Source of the DNA: Leptolyngbya sp. FACHB-8 | GTDB lineage: Bacteria; Cyanobacteriota; Cyanobacteriia; Elainellales; Elainellaceae | Length of the DNA: 64,000 bases | Assembly (NCBI RefSeq): GCF_014695575.1 | Contig: NZ_JACJOO010000074.1 | Location: 1-64,000 of the forward strand | Direction of reading: 5' to 3' | In this document: in pieces, positions 55,014 through 63,462 of the stretch | Position numbering within the stretch: position 1 is the stretch's first letter | Layout of the letters: the number at the start of each line of letters is the position of its first letter | Notes under the pieces: generated by a model | The model's database searches: none | What the model was told of the DNA's origin: nothing | The model's input: only the letters and a program-made list of their open reading frames with translations | Program-made: the position numbers and the translations under genes

Positions 55014-55862
55014 TTATTGAGGAGAGCGAGGACCAGATTGAGCAGCGACCTCAGCCACTAGCCGGTCAAAATACCAGTTCAGCCCTGGGGCCAGAAGGCT
55101 GTGGAGACGGTTGAGGACACTCATTTCCGTGCCAGGAGTAATGGCGAAGACCCGCCGCTCTACCCCACGCAGAATCTCCTGGGCAACGCCATCCGCACTC
55201 CAGGTTTCGGCGGTGGCGGTGATACGCTTAGTTTCCTCAGGCTTGGTCCGATTTTCAGCCTCCAATTGAGGGGTATCGGTATCGGGGGGGTAGACGATGG
55301 AAACGCCAATGCCAGAAGGTTTCACTTCTCCCCGCAAGGCTTCCGCCAACCCCCGCAACGCAAATTTGGTTGGGCTGTAGGGTGTGTAGCCATACAGCCC
55401 AACCAACCCAGCTCCGGACGATACCAGCACCAGATGACCGCGCTGCCGTACCTCCATAGCAGGCAGCACAGCGCGGATGCAATAGAGGGTGCCGAAGTAA
55501 TTGATCGCCATGGTCTGCTCAAAGATATCGATAGGCAGTTCCCGAAAATATCCGGGATGGGCAATGCCAGCACAGGTAATCAGCAGATCAGGGGTACCCA
55601 GAGCCGCGATCGCTCCTGCCATCGCCGCTTCTGCCTGGGTCCGATCGCTAACATCCGCTGAAAACACCTGTACCTGGGTTGAACTTGGGGTGAGGGCGGA
55701 TTGGGCGATCGCCAACTTGCCGGGGTCACGGGCCACCAGTGACACATTCATACCTGCCTGCACCAAACGATGGGCTGTTGCTAAGCCAATACCGCTCGAG
55801 CCCCCCGTAATAATGGCGTGTCCCCCGGCAACGATGCTCCCTGAATTCTGCATTTTAGCCAT
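55014..55862 (-). CDS. Short-chain dehydrogenase/reductase
   Basis: 282 residues, classical SDR fold. TGxxxGIG cofactor motif ITGGSSGIGLATAH, NNAG-equivalent ITCAGIAH, and active-site Ser ... Tyr-x-x-x-Lys in LVSSGAG and GYTPYSPTKFALRG. It resembles 3-ketodihydrosphingosine reductase-like SDRs (long C-terminal with LLAPGLNWYFDRLV). The gene is separated by 7 bases from the SRPBCC gene upstream on the same strand and 2 bases from the membrane protein downstream: a three-gene operon. Confidence 0.9.
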   Translation of the reverse strand: MAKMQNSGSIVAGGHAIITGGSSGIGLATAHRLVQAGMNVSLVARDPGKLAIAQSALTPSSTQVQVFSADVSDRTQAEAAMAGAIAALGTPDLLITCAGIAHPGYFRELPIDIFEQTMAINYFGTLYCIRAVLPAMEVRQRGHLVLVSSGAGLVGLYGYTPYSPTKFALRGLAEALRGEVKPSGIGVSIVYPPDTDTPQLEAENRTKPEETKRITATAETWSADGVAQEILRGVERRVFAITPGTEMSVLNRLHSLLAPGLNWYFDRLVAEVAAQSGPRSPQ

Positions 55863-55869
55863 ACTTGCC

Positions 55870-56478
55870 TTAGCCTTCTGCTCTACGTTCCATCTCTTGC
55901 TTCAAGGCACCCAGGGTATCCCGCAAGCTATTGCGGTAGATATTAAAGAAGAGGCCTCGGTTATCTGGCCCTGGATCCACATTAACCCGATGGGTCACCA
56001 CGACCTGATTTGGGTTGTTCGGTACAGGGTCAATCTGCCAGCTGCCAGCGACACTTTCGACATCGCCCTCGACCAGTTGAAAGTCAATCGCCCGGGGGAA
56101 GTTCTCAGTGGTTGCAAGCCGGACCCGAGTCCGGCGATTGAAAAAGGCCACTCGCACTTCATTGACCTGCTCAAATACCCGGCGGTTACCTTCACTGGCC
56201 AACAACTGGCTGGAGGCCACACCTGGTAGGAAGTTCTCAAAGTTGTCGTAGTCGGTCAGAACCTGCCAGGCCATTTCTGCTGGAACATTGACCAGCACTT
56301 GGCCTACAAATTGCCCCTCATCTCCTGATACCACTGGCCGGCCCGATTGCAAATCTCGATTCTGAGCCGTTTGAGCCACTAATGTGCCGGTTTGAGCCTG
56401 ACTAGCAGACAGATAGGTGAGAGGGAGGATCAGGGCGATCGCCACAACCGAAAGAAAACGAAGGGGAAACAATTTCAC
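55870..56478 (-). CDS. Exported SRPBCC family protein
   Basis: 202 residues with a signal peptide (LSVVAIALILPLTYLSASQA-Q) and an SRPBCC domain (VPAEMAWQVLTDYDNFENFL; LASEGNRRVFEQVNEVRVAF; PVPNNPNQVVVTHRVNVDPG). Periplasmic or luminal, likely lipid-binding. First gene of the operon with the SDR and the GT-C-like protein. The signal peptide distinguishes it from the cytoplasmic SRPBCC at 51179. Confidence 0.82.
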   Translation of the reverse strand: MKLFPLRFLSVVAIALILPLTYLSASQAQTGTLVAQTAQNRDLQSGRPVVSGDEGQFVGQVLVNVPAEMAWQVLTDYDNFENFLPGVASSQLLASEGNRRVFEQVNEVRVAFFNRRTRVRLATTENFPRAIDFQLVEGDVESVAGSWQIDPVPNNPNQVVVTHRVNVDPGPDNRGLFFNIYRNSLRDTLGALKQEMERRAEG

Positions 56479-56620
56479 AGTTCAAACGTTGACGAAAGGT
56501 TTACAGGAAAGAGACGGCAGTCTTTGTCTCTTTGTTCGCGAAAACGCCCGGATAGAAGTTATGGACAATTGTATAGCGATAGTCGCGGCGCCTCAGCCGT
56601 AAAAGAAATGCACGAACTAA

Positions 56621-56721
56621 GGAGATTTCTACATAAGAATTTATCTGGGATGTGGGTGCTTTGCCCGCTTCGCAGGGAAAGCACCCACATCCCGGAGGTA
56701 ATTTTATTACTGGAAATCTCC
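56621..56721. mobile_element. 101-bp MITE, copy 2
   Basis: Inverted ends GGAGATTTC / GAAATCTCC, flanked by TAA on both sides (56618-56620, 56722-56724). Centre: GTGGGTGCTTTGCCCGC / AGGGAAAGCACCCAC hairpin. Relative to copy 1 the stem bases differ (GTTGG versus GTGGG) but still pair. It sits exactly at the 3' end of the ketosynthase gene, whose TAG is formed by the target duplication plus the element's first base. Confidence 0.85.
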
Positions 56722-58580
56722 TAAGCATTCCTTTTAGGAACAATGCGATAGGTTTGACGCTGAAACGGGTAAGTCGGCAGTGGAATTCGACGGTTCCCAC
56801 GGGACGGATGAACCTTCGACCACTCCAACCCATATCCCACGATGTAACGCTCCGCCAGTTGGTGACAGGCTTCGAGAGACGGCTTTGCCTCCCACTCTGT
56901 CAACTCAGACGTTGCAGCACGCCCTTGATAGACAAAAGCGTCTGATTCGCCGCGCAGATAGGCGGAAATGCGATCGCTCAACTCTGCCATAGACTGCGCC
57001 ACAATTGCGAGCCGTTGGGGGAAGTGCGATCGCCCTACGGCGGCTGTCCAACACACATCTCCCAACCGTAGCTCAGGGTGTTTCTGAATATAAGCCTGGT
57101 AGCGCTCAGCAAGTTGCCGCAAGGCCGTTTCATCACGGGCAGAAAGGCACAGCACATTCCATCCGGGCAAATCTTGATCAACAGCAATGGGCACCGCTTC
57201 GTCAGGGGCATCGGCCAGCACCACATGGGCATTGGTACCGTTGAATCCAAAAGCGCTGACGCCAGCAATTCGGCGATCGCTCCCCTGCGGCCATGCGACC
57301 GGAGTTGTAGGCACCTGAATCGGCAATTCAGCCCAGGGTACATGTGGATTCGGCGTCTGATAATGCAGGTTGGGCGGAATTTGCTGATGTTTCAGAGCCA
57401 GCACTACCTTTAACAATCCAGCAATCCCGGAGGCTGCTTCCAGATGCCCAATGGTTGGCTTGACAGAGCCCAGGATGAGAGGCTTACCACTGGCGCGATC
57501 GCCTCCAAACACGGCCCCCAAGGCATTCACCTCAATCGGGTCTCCCAGTGCTGTGCCCGTACCGTGGGCCTCCAGATAACTCACCTGCTCCGGCTGCACC
57601 CGGCTATTGTCAAGCGCCTGCCGCACCAGGGCTTGCTGAGAAGGGCCATTGGGCACGGTCAGGCCACTGGTGCGCCCGTCGTGGTTGACCGCTGAGCCGA
57701 GAATCACGGCGTGAATGCGATCGCCATCGCGCTCAGCATCCCGCAGCCGCTTCAACACCACCATGCCACACCCTTCCGCTCGCACAAAACCATTGGCGTC
57801 GGCATCGAAGCTGCGGCAACGCCCATCGGGCGAGAGCATCCGTGCCCGCGCAAAATTAATTCCGGGTTCGGGTGACAGGATACGGTTCACGCCTCCCGCC
57901 AGAGCGAGGTTACATTCCCCATTGCGAAGACTCTGGCAGGCCAGGTGAACGGATACCAGGGAAGAAGAGCATGCCGTATCCACGGCCAGACTAGGCCCTG
58001 TCAACCCTAACAGATAAGAGAGACGGCCAGCAGCCACGCTGTGGGTGTTGCCCGTGGCCAAATAGGCGTCAATCTGCTCCGGTGCCTGATTGAGGAGTTG
58101 TTGCCAGTAGTCAATGCTGCAAATTCCAACAAAAACCCCGGTCAGGGAAGCATTTAGGGAATCGGGGGCGATCGCTCCATGTTCTAGAGCCTCCCAGCTC
58201 ACCTCCAGGAGTAGCCGTTGTTGTGGGTCGAGAGAAAGGGCTTCCCGAGGGGCCATGCGGAAAAAGGGAGCATCAAAATCCCACAGATGAGGCACAAACC
58301 CACCGCGCCGGGGGCAGCCCGGTAACGCTGGATCAGGGCTGTCATAGTCATCGGGGTTCCAGCGATCGCCCGGCACGTCAGTAATGGCATCTTGCGACTG
58401 ATGCAGAACACTCCAAAAACTGTCGGGCGAATCAACGCCTCCCGGCAAACGACAGCCCAAGCCAATGATGGCGATCGGTTCGGTGCGCGCCTGTTCCAGG
58501 GCATCAACCTTAGCTTGCAGTTCTTTCAGGGCAAGTAAGGCACGTTTAGTCGGTGACAACGAGTCGGGCTGTTCTGCCAT
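56721..58580 (-). CDS. AT-less type I polyketide ketosynthase
   Basis: 619 residues. A short coiled linker (1-33) precedes the KS domain (about 34-460) with complete catalytic triad: C204 in VDTACSSSLVS, H339 in EAHGTGTALGD and H379 in GSVKPTIGHLEA. The KS-AT linker follows, then the post-AT linker RRIPLPTYPFQRQTYRI; the acyltransferase domain between them (about 300 residues) is missing. No KR, DH or ACP. It could be a free-standing KS, a trans-AT-type module, or the remnant of a larger synthase. The stop coincides with a MITE, but removing the element would leave the same TAG. Confidence 0.88.
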   Translation of the reverse strand: MAEQPDSLSPTKRALLALKELQAKVDALEQARTEPIAIIGLGCRLPGGVDSPDSFWSVLHQSQDAITDVPGDRWNPDDYDSPDPALPGCPRRGGFVPHLWDFDAPFFRMAPREALSLDPQQRLLLEVSWEALEHGAIAPDSLNASLTGVFVGICSIDYWQQLLNQAPEQIDAYLATGNTHSVAAGRLSYLLGLTGPSLAVDTACSSSLVSVHLACQSLRNGECNLALAGGVNRILSPEPGINFARARMLSPDGRCRSFDADANGFVRAEGCGMVVLKRLRDAERDGDRIHAVILGSAVNHDGRTSGLTVPNGPSQQALVRQALDNSRVQPEQVSYLEAHGTGTALGDPIEVNALGAVFGGDRASGKPLILGSVKPTIGHLEAASGIAGLLKVVLALKHQQIPPNLHYQTPNPHVPWAELPIQVPTTPVAWPQGSDRRIAGVSAFGFNGTNAHVVLADAPDEAVPIAVDQDLPGWNVLCLSARDETALRQLAERYQAYIQKHPELRLGDVCWTAAVGRSHFPQRLAIVAQSMAELSDRISAYLRGESDAFVYQGRAATSELTEWEAKPSLEACHQLAERYIVGYGLEWSKVHPSRGNRRIPLPTYPFQRQTYRIVPKRNA

Positions 58581-58795
58581 GGAGCGTGCGTCGGTCTATG
58601 CAAAAGCGTTAATCCTGCTCAGTATGCCAGATAGTGCGGGAATACTGGTGAAGGAAGGGGCCAGTTATAACGATGACCCTCTAGTGCAGGCATGTCTTTG
58701 AGAGCTTGAGTGAGTGCAGCCTGGCCAGGCTCAAAAACATGCTTGAATCACCCAGGAACGTTATAACAATCAAACATCATTAACATCGCTGCATC

Positions 58796-59578
58796 ATGAT
58801 GCAAATTTCTCAAGGGCATTTAAATACGTTGGATTATTGCCCCCGGCTCTTTCAACATATTTACCTCGACCAATTAAGTATTCCACTGACCTTTGAGCAG
58901 CAGGAGGCGATGGCCCGAGGTAGCCGCTTCCACACATTGATGCAGCAGCACGAATTGGGGCTCTCTACCCAGGTGCTGGGTGAAGATGCGGCCCTCAGTG
59001 AACTAATGGAACGCTTTCTGGCAACGGCCCCAGATGTGATGCGGCGCGACCATGCGCTATTTCGGCAAAGTGAACATCGCCGTCAAATCGTCTTTCAAGA
59101 TTTTCTGATGACCGTTGTCTATGACCTGTTGATTCTGGAGCCAGAGCAGGCCGATATTTTGGACTGGAAAACAGGCTTGGGTCTACCATCAGCCCAGAAG
59201 CTAGAACGCAACTGGCAATTCAAGCTGTACCCCTTCGTTCTGGCAAAAACGAGTTCTTACTTACCCGAACAAATCACAATGACCTACTGGTTTGTGCAAC
59301 CGGGAGGGCCTGACGAAGCTTCAAACCCTCAAATGATGCGATTTCCCTATGCGGCGGAGAAACATCATGCGATCGCCGAAGAACTTAGCATCCTACTGGC
59401 CCGCTTAGAGCAATACCTGGAAGATTACCGGGCTGGACAGTTCCTTCCCCAGGTTGATGACGGAAATGGGCATTGTGAAGCATGTCCCTTTGCAATACGG
59501 TGCGATCGCAGTTCTATCCATCGCACGTCAGAAGCTACATTGCCCGCTCTAAATGACATCCATGAAGTCATTATTTAA
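58796..59578 (+). CDS. PD-(D/E)XK nuclease family protein (RecB/Cas4-like)
   Basis: 260 residues. The start ISQGHLNTLDYCPRLFQHIY supplies the first Cys of an iron-sulfur cluster; GSRFHTLMQQHE is motif I-like; ADILDWKTG gives D and K of the catalytic PD-(D/E)xK; CEACPFAIRCD gives the remaining cysteines. Typical of cyanobacterial stand-alone Cas4-like exonucleases. No CRISPR array or cas genes are near, so a DNA-repair role is more likely. The stop codon TAA is the first three bases of the adjacent MITE-like element. Confidence 0.88.
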   Translation: MMQISQGHLNTLDYCPRLFQHIYLDQLSIPLTFEQQEAMARGSRFHTLMQQHELGLSTQVLGEDAALSELMERFLATAPDVMRRDHALFRQSEHRRQIVFQDFLMTVVYDLLILEPEQADILDWKTGLGLPSAQKLERNWQFKLYPFVLAKTSSYLPEQITMTYWFVQPGGPDEASNPQMMRFPYAAEKHHAIAEELSILLARLEQYLEDYRAGQFLPQVDDGNGHCEACPFAIRCDRSSIHRTSEATLPALNDIHEVII

Positions 59579-59657
59579 CCTCAGTTCAGGATAGGCTGAA
59601 GTGCCCTTAGCGCGAGCTTTGCGCACTCAAAAATACCCTTAACCCGAACTCGGGTTA
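59576..59657. mobile_element. MITE-like element AACCTCAGTTCGGG, copy 2 (shortened)
   Basis: AACCTCAGTTCAGGATAGGC at the left and CTTAACCCGAACTCGGGTT at the right, with about 40 bases of the internal hairpins missing relative to the other two copies. It begins at the nuclease stop codon. Confidence 0.75.
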
Positions 59658-59673
59658 TTTAATATGCATATTC

Positions 59674-59741
59674 GCTCAACTTGATCAGGAAAAGAGAACC
59701 TGAGGTTAACCTCAGGTTCTCTTTTCCTGATCAAGTTGAGC
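59674..59741. repeat. 68-bp perfect palindrome
   Basis: The sequence is its own reverse complement from 59674 to 59741 with the centre at GTT|AAC and no loop. Half-sites include GCTCAACTTGATCAGG and AAAGAGAACCTGAGGTT. The inner part repeats AACCTCAG, the end of the neighbouring MITE family. Confidence 0.9.
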
Positions 59742-60650
59742 TTTGCAACAAGAACAAATTACTGACAAGTAATATCAACCTTTAACCTTTGCAATTTCTT
59801 AAAAGCAACCCACTTGAGTAATGACATCTTTGATACAAAATTAATTCATCCAAAAGGCATAGCCGGACAATTAGTCTTGCAAGAAGCAGTTTCTATCTAA
59901 AGAGGGATGCCAGCCATATAGAAGCAAAGGCTTAATTCCTGGTCTTATTAAAACCCTTAAACCTCGATACAACCTAATGGTATTCCTTAAAACTATCTAT
60001 TAACAACCTGAACCATTTTCTAAAGACTGATGCTCTAGCTGAAAAACACATCTAAGATGGAAATACCTGCAATTCAGGGCTTTTGAACGTATTGATAGAT
60101 GCCTTCTGCTATTTGTATACGGTTTAACTGAAAAGTCTCCCTAAAGACAGGTGTAATAGGTAAAGGAGGGATATGTAAATGACCGGAGAGCTTTGTAACT
60201 TTCTCTTTAGTTTTCTTGTATTTTTGCTTCTATTTAAATTAGATTTAATATTAGCAAATCAGGGATTACTCGGTTATCAGTTCTGGTTCAATTACACCAA
60301 AGTAATCCCTCGGCAGTAGAACTCCTGAAAGCATTAAGTTACGATAACTTTCAGAGGTTAGTAGAAGCAGTTTTGACAACTGCCTAAGAAACGAGAAGCT
60401 AAGATATTTGCTCCCTACTTCTTGGCATTGTTTCTTTCAAAATCTCCCTCTTGATTGTTCTCTTAAGCTCCCTGACTATCTGCTAAAAATTGTTCTTTTT
60501 CCTGTTTTGTAGCTATCTACTTCGTGCAACCGCTTTCAATCCAGCGCTATCTAAAGGTCCAGACATTAAGAAGTCTTCACCTTAAGATGCAGACGCTGAG
60601 GGATTGTTCCCGGAACCTCAAACAATTTTAATTAACCTATTTGGCATTTG
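59742..60650. other. 900-base gene-free AT-rich stretch
   Basis: No open frame of substance, no RNA gene recognised and no repeated element seen. Runs of imperfect GAAAGTCT/AACTTTC-like words occur but I cannot assign them a role. Confidence 0.45.
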
Positions 60651-60854
60651 ATGACTATGAATACTTGTCCTTGCTGCTCCGAACCACTACTGCGTCATGC
60701 TCAACGTGGCCGCATTTACTGGTTCTGCCCCCATTGCCATCAAGAAATGCCAAATCTTTCCACGCTGATTCTGGCTAATTCTCAAGCGGCAGTTTTGACA
60801 AGTGCAGATAACTCTCGGCCTAAGCCTCAAGTGCTGTCCTATGCTGGGCTTTAA
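60651..60854 (+). CDS. Small zinc-ribbon protein (67 aa)
   Basis: Four cysteines in two CxxC pairs (CPCCSEP, CPHC with H) at the N-terminus and a polar tail (SADNSRPKPQVLSYAGL). Fits a small rubredoxin-like zinc ribbon; hypothetical. An in-frame TTG three bases upstream is possible. A stem GAAAAACC/GGTTTTTC lies 20-60 bases after the stop. Confidence 0.6.
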   Translation: MTMNTCPCCSEPLLRHAQRGRIYWFCPHCHQEMPNLSTLILANSQAAVLTSADNSRPKPQVLSYAGL

Positions 60855-61007
60855 GTTTTGTTTATGAAGGTTGGTTTTTCGGGCTGCTTGTTAGAAAAAC
60901 CGATCTAATCAAGTTTCAAACCCTCATTTATTGCTCTACTTAATTTTTGATAGGACACAAGGAAGGGTTAGGGGTTTACCTTAACCCTTTTCTCGTATTC
61001 ATCTACT

Positions 61008-61133
61008 TAACCTCAGTTCGGGATAAGCTGAAATGCTCATTTTGGCGTGCGCTTTGCGCACGCCAAAATGAGCGTTTTCAAGTACCGCGCGTTGCGCGGC
61101 ACTCGAAAACGCCCTTAACCCAAACTCAGGTTA
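61008..61133. mobile_element. MITE-like element AACCTCAGTTCGGG, copy 3
   Basis: Near-identical to copy 1 (36171-36293), including both internal hairpins; the loop of the first has GCTTTGCG here versus GCAAAGCG there, i.e. the loop is inverted. Confidence 0.8.
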
Positions 61134-61174
61134 CTTACTCTCCGCTGAAAGTAGCCATCTTTAGCCTCAGGACA

Positions 61175-61266
61175 GGACGAAACATAAAACTACCTCTAAA
61201 ACCCAGTTTTTTCGTTGTGAGGGCTTCATCGCCACAATGGAAAAACTGGGTTTTAGAGGTTTTGTC
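61175..61266. repeat. Hairpin element with 20-bp arms
   Basis: CCTCTAAAACCCAGTTTTTT and its complement, plus a weaker outer GGAC/GTCC, around a 28-base centre. Single copy in the window. Confidence 0.65.
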
Positions 61267-61304
61267 CCATACTGAGATCTTTAACTGTAGATAACAGGTG
61301 CGAG

Positions 61305-61360
61305 GGGTGCATCCCACTTTTGCAAATTTGGAAACCCACTTACAAAAGTAGGATGCACCC
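61305..61360. mobile_element. MITE-like element GGGTGCATCCC, copy 2 (short)
   Basis: GGGTGCATCCCACTTTTG ... ACAAAAGTAGGATGCACCC. The internal CAAATTTGGAAACCCACTTA is found in reverse complement in copy 1 at about 31055-31085. Confidence 0.7.
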
Positions 61361-61442
61361 GGTGCGAGGGCTCTGGGCTGTTGTACCTCCGACGGTACCT
61401 GTGATACGGTTCTGGGTGTTTTCTCTAGCAAGTCAAACTTCT

Positions 61443-62969
61443 ATGAATCTCCCCTTAGTATTTGATATTGCACTAGGGCTCATCTTTATATTTCTAACTC
61501 TCAGTTTGTTAGCGTCAGAAGTCCAAGAACTGATTGCAACCCTGCTTCAGTGGCGGGCAGAACATCTTAAGCGCTCCATTGAAAACCTGATACTGGGCCA
61601 GGGCGAACAGGATCCGGCTTATCAGGAATTTGTGAATGAACTATACCGAAGCCCGTTAATCCGAGCCTTGAATCAGGAAGCCAAAGGAATTCTTCCTCGC
61701 TTCTTCCGGGATGTTGTACATGGAAGCGGAAGTGTAGTTCGTTCTGTGACGGGTCGTCAGGAAACGTTCGGGGGAAACAGAACCGGGCCGTCCTATATCC
61801 CTGCTCCAAGCTTTGCAGAAGCATTACTGCAAAAGCTTGGTATCGATGGCCTAGCACAGCAAGCCAGCGAACTAACCTTGAGACAGTTGTGCCGCGAACG
61901 GATAACGATGCTAGAGCGACTCCTTCAGTCCCTTCGCAATAGTGCTGGCGATGATTCACTGCTAGCAATAGAATTTGAAAGTTTAAAGCGCCAACTAATT
62001 GAGATTACTCGAGATTTCAAAGGTAACCGAATTCCTTTGTCGTTGGCCCTGGAGCAGGCGATCGCCCAAATCTCTCAGTTCCTCGACAATACAGAGCGCT
62101 TCCTGGATCACAACGACCAAAATTACGCCATCATTCGTACACGGTTGCCCTTTTTACGTCAGTCAATCCTTCAGAAGAAACTAGAACCCACGATCTATGA
62201 ACTTCTAGAGGTCGTCGTTAGAAATGATGTAGAGGTGCCAGCGGAATTAGCCGAGACAGTTCAGGAATTGCGTCAACGGCTCCGGTTTATTCCTCCAGAA
62301 TTGCGCTCTAACATTCTGTCACTGGCCCAGCAAGCCCAATTAAAAGCAAGCAACCTGCGGGACGGTGTTCGCCAATTGCAGGCCGAGATAGAAACCTGGT
62401 TTGACCGCTCGATGGATCGGGCATCGGGAGTTTATCGCCGCAATGCTAAAGGGTTTGCTATCATTCTGGGCATTTTGACAGCAATGGCCACGAATGCTGA
62501 CGCGTTTCTGATGGTGGAACGCTTATCCCAAGACACAGCCATTCGGACGGCCCTCACACAAACAACCGATCAATTGATTAGCCAGCAGTTTCAACGAGAT
62601 AACTTCCCCGATGCCGTGGGTGGAACAACCCCAGATATCCCAACCAATGAACCTGGCAATCCAACCGAAGTACCCACTACTGGAGAAGCTGATGCCCGTG
62701 CCTTAGAGCAAAACTTGAGCAGTGTCAAAGACGCTTTGGGTGATGTATTGGGTGATATTCCGCTTCCCCTGGGCTGGAATTCTGACAATCTTAGACGCCA
62801 ATTTCCAGCAGAGAGCAACCGCTTTCTCACCATACCCAAGTCACTTCTGGGTTGGCTGGTTACTGGAATTGCCATCTCTATGGGTTCGAGCTTCTGGTTT
62901 GACCTGCTGGGCAAAATCGTGCGGGTACGGAACACAGGCACACCGACCAAACCCAGCTCTAGCGATTAA
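61443..62969 (+). CDS. Large membrane-anchored hypothetical protein (508 aa)
   Basis: From ATG 61443: MNLPLVFDIALGLIFIFLTL, a first membrane helix, then about 320 residues of helical, charged cytoplasmic domain (with LLQKLGIDGLAQQASEL and a long coiled region around LERLLQSLRNSAGDDSLL). Two more hydrophobic segments near 340-355 (GFAIILGILTAMATNADAFL) and 470-490 (SLLGWLVTGIAISMGSSFWF) precede a short tail. The linker between them is Pro/Thr-rich. Family not recognised; similar proteins exist in many cyanobacteria as far as I can tell from architecture. The upstream 41 codons of a longer frame run into the MITE and are excluded. Confidence 0.8.
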   Translation: MNLPLVFDIALGLIFIFLTLSLLASEVQELIATLLQWRAEHLKRSIENLILGQGEQDPAYQEFVNELYRSPLIRALNQEAKGILPRFFRDVVHGSGSVVRSVTGRQETFGGNRTGPSYIPAPSFAEALLQKLGIDGLAQQASELTLRQLCRERITMLERLLQSLRNSAGDDSLLAIEFESLKRQLIEITRDFKGNRIPLSLALEQAIAQISQFLDNTERFLDHNDQNYAIIRTRLPFLRQSILQKKLEPTIYELLEVVVRNDVEVPAELAETVQELRQRLRFIPPELRSNILSLAQQAQLKASNLRDGVRQLQAEIETWFDRSMDRASGVYRRNAKGFAIILGILTAMATNADAFLMVERLSQDTAIRTALTQTTDQLISQQFQRDNFPDAVGGTTPDIPTNEPGNPTEVPTTGEADARALEQNLSSVKDALGDVLGDIPLPLGWNSDNLRRQFPAESNRFLTIPKSLLGWLVTGIAISMGSSFWFDLLGKIVRVRNTGTPTKPSSSD

Positions 62970-63112
62970 TATTGCTATTCGGCTGCAATTGAATCAGCGC
63001 TGATGCCAGACGTAGTAAGCTTTAGCAGCAATACAACGGCACAAACTCCATTAACAACGATTGAGGGTGACGTTTTTGCGCCACCCTCAATCGTTTGGTT
63101 CTTTCGCTAAGA

Positions 63113-63376
63113 CTACGCTTGAACGCGCCGTTCAAATTCGGCACGGGTATCTTCGACCTGTGCGAGAGCTTGGGTATACAACTCGCTATGCTCGGCTTTG
63201 AGCCAGGCCAACAGACGGTTAATTTGAGCGTTTCGCAGTTCCAAATCGGCCTGGAAAATGGTGGCGATCGCCATGTGCTGAGCGTACTGCTCTGGATGGC
63301 CCTGAGCAACAAAACTCGCCATTAGTACAGCCAGAGCCTGCTGCTTGACGGGGTCGGGCGTGGGTGAAGTAATCAT
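63113..63376 (-). CDS. Small helical protein downstream of the AAA gene (87 aa)
   Basis: Soluble, helical throughout (LAVLMASFVAQGHPEQYAQH; ELYTQALAQVEDTRAEFERR). 86 bases after the AAA ATPase gene on the same strand, so probably co-transcribed. No family recognised. Confidence 0.6.
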   Translation of the reverse strand: MITSPTPDPVKQQALAVLMASFVAQGHPEQYAQHMAIATIFQADLELRNAQINRLLAWLKAEHSELYTQALAQVEDTRAEFERRVQA

Positions 63377-63462
63377 CGGAATTTTTGAATTGCAGAGGTT
63401 AACAGTTGAAATCCTTCTGAAGAACGCTCGCTCAGGCGGATACCATTTGCGAGTGGTCAGGA

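Noticed and set aside
58796-59578. cas4 as part of a CRISPR system
   Set aside because: No cas1, cas2 or repeat array nearby; stand-alone Cas4-like nucleases are common.
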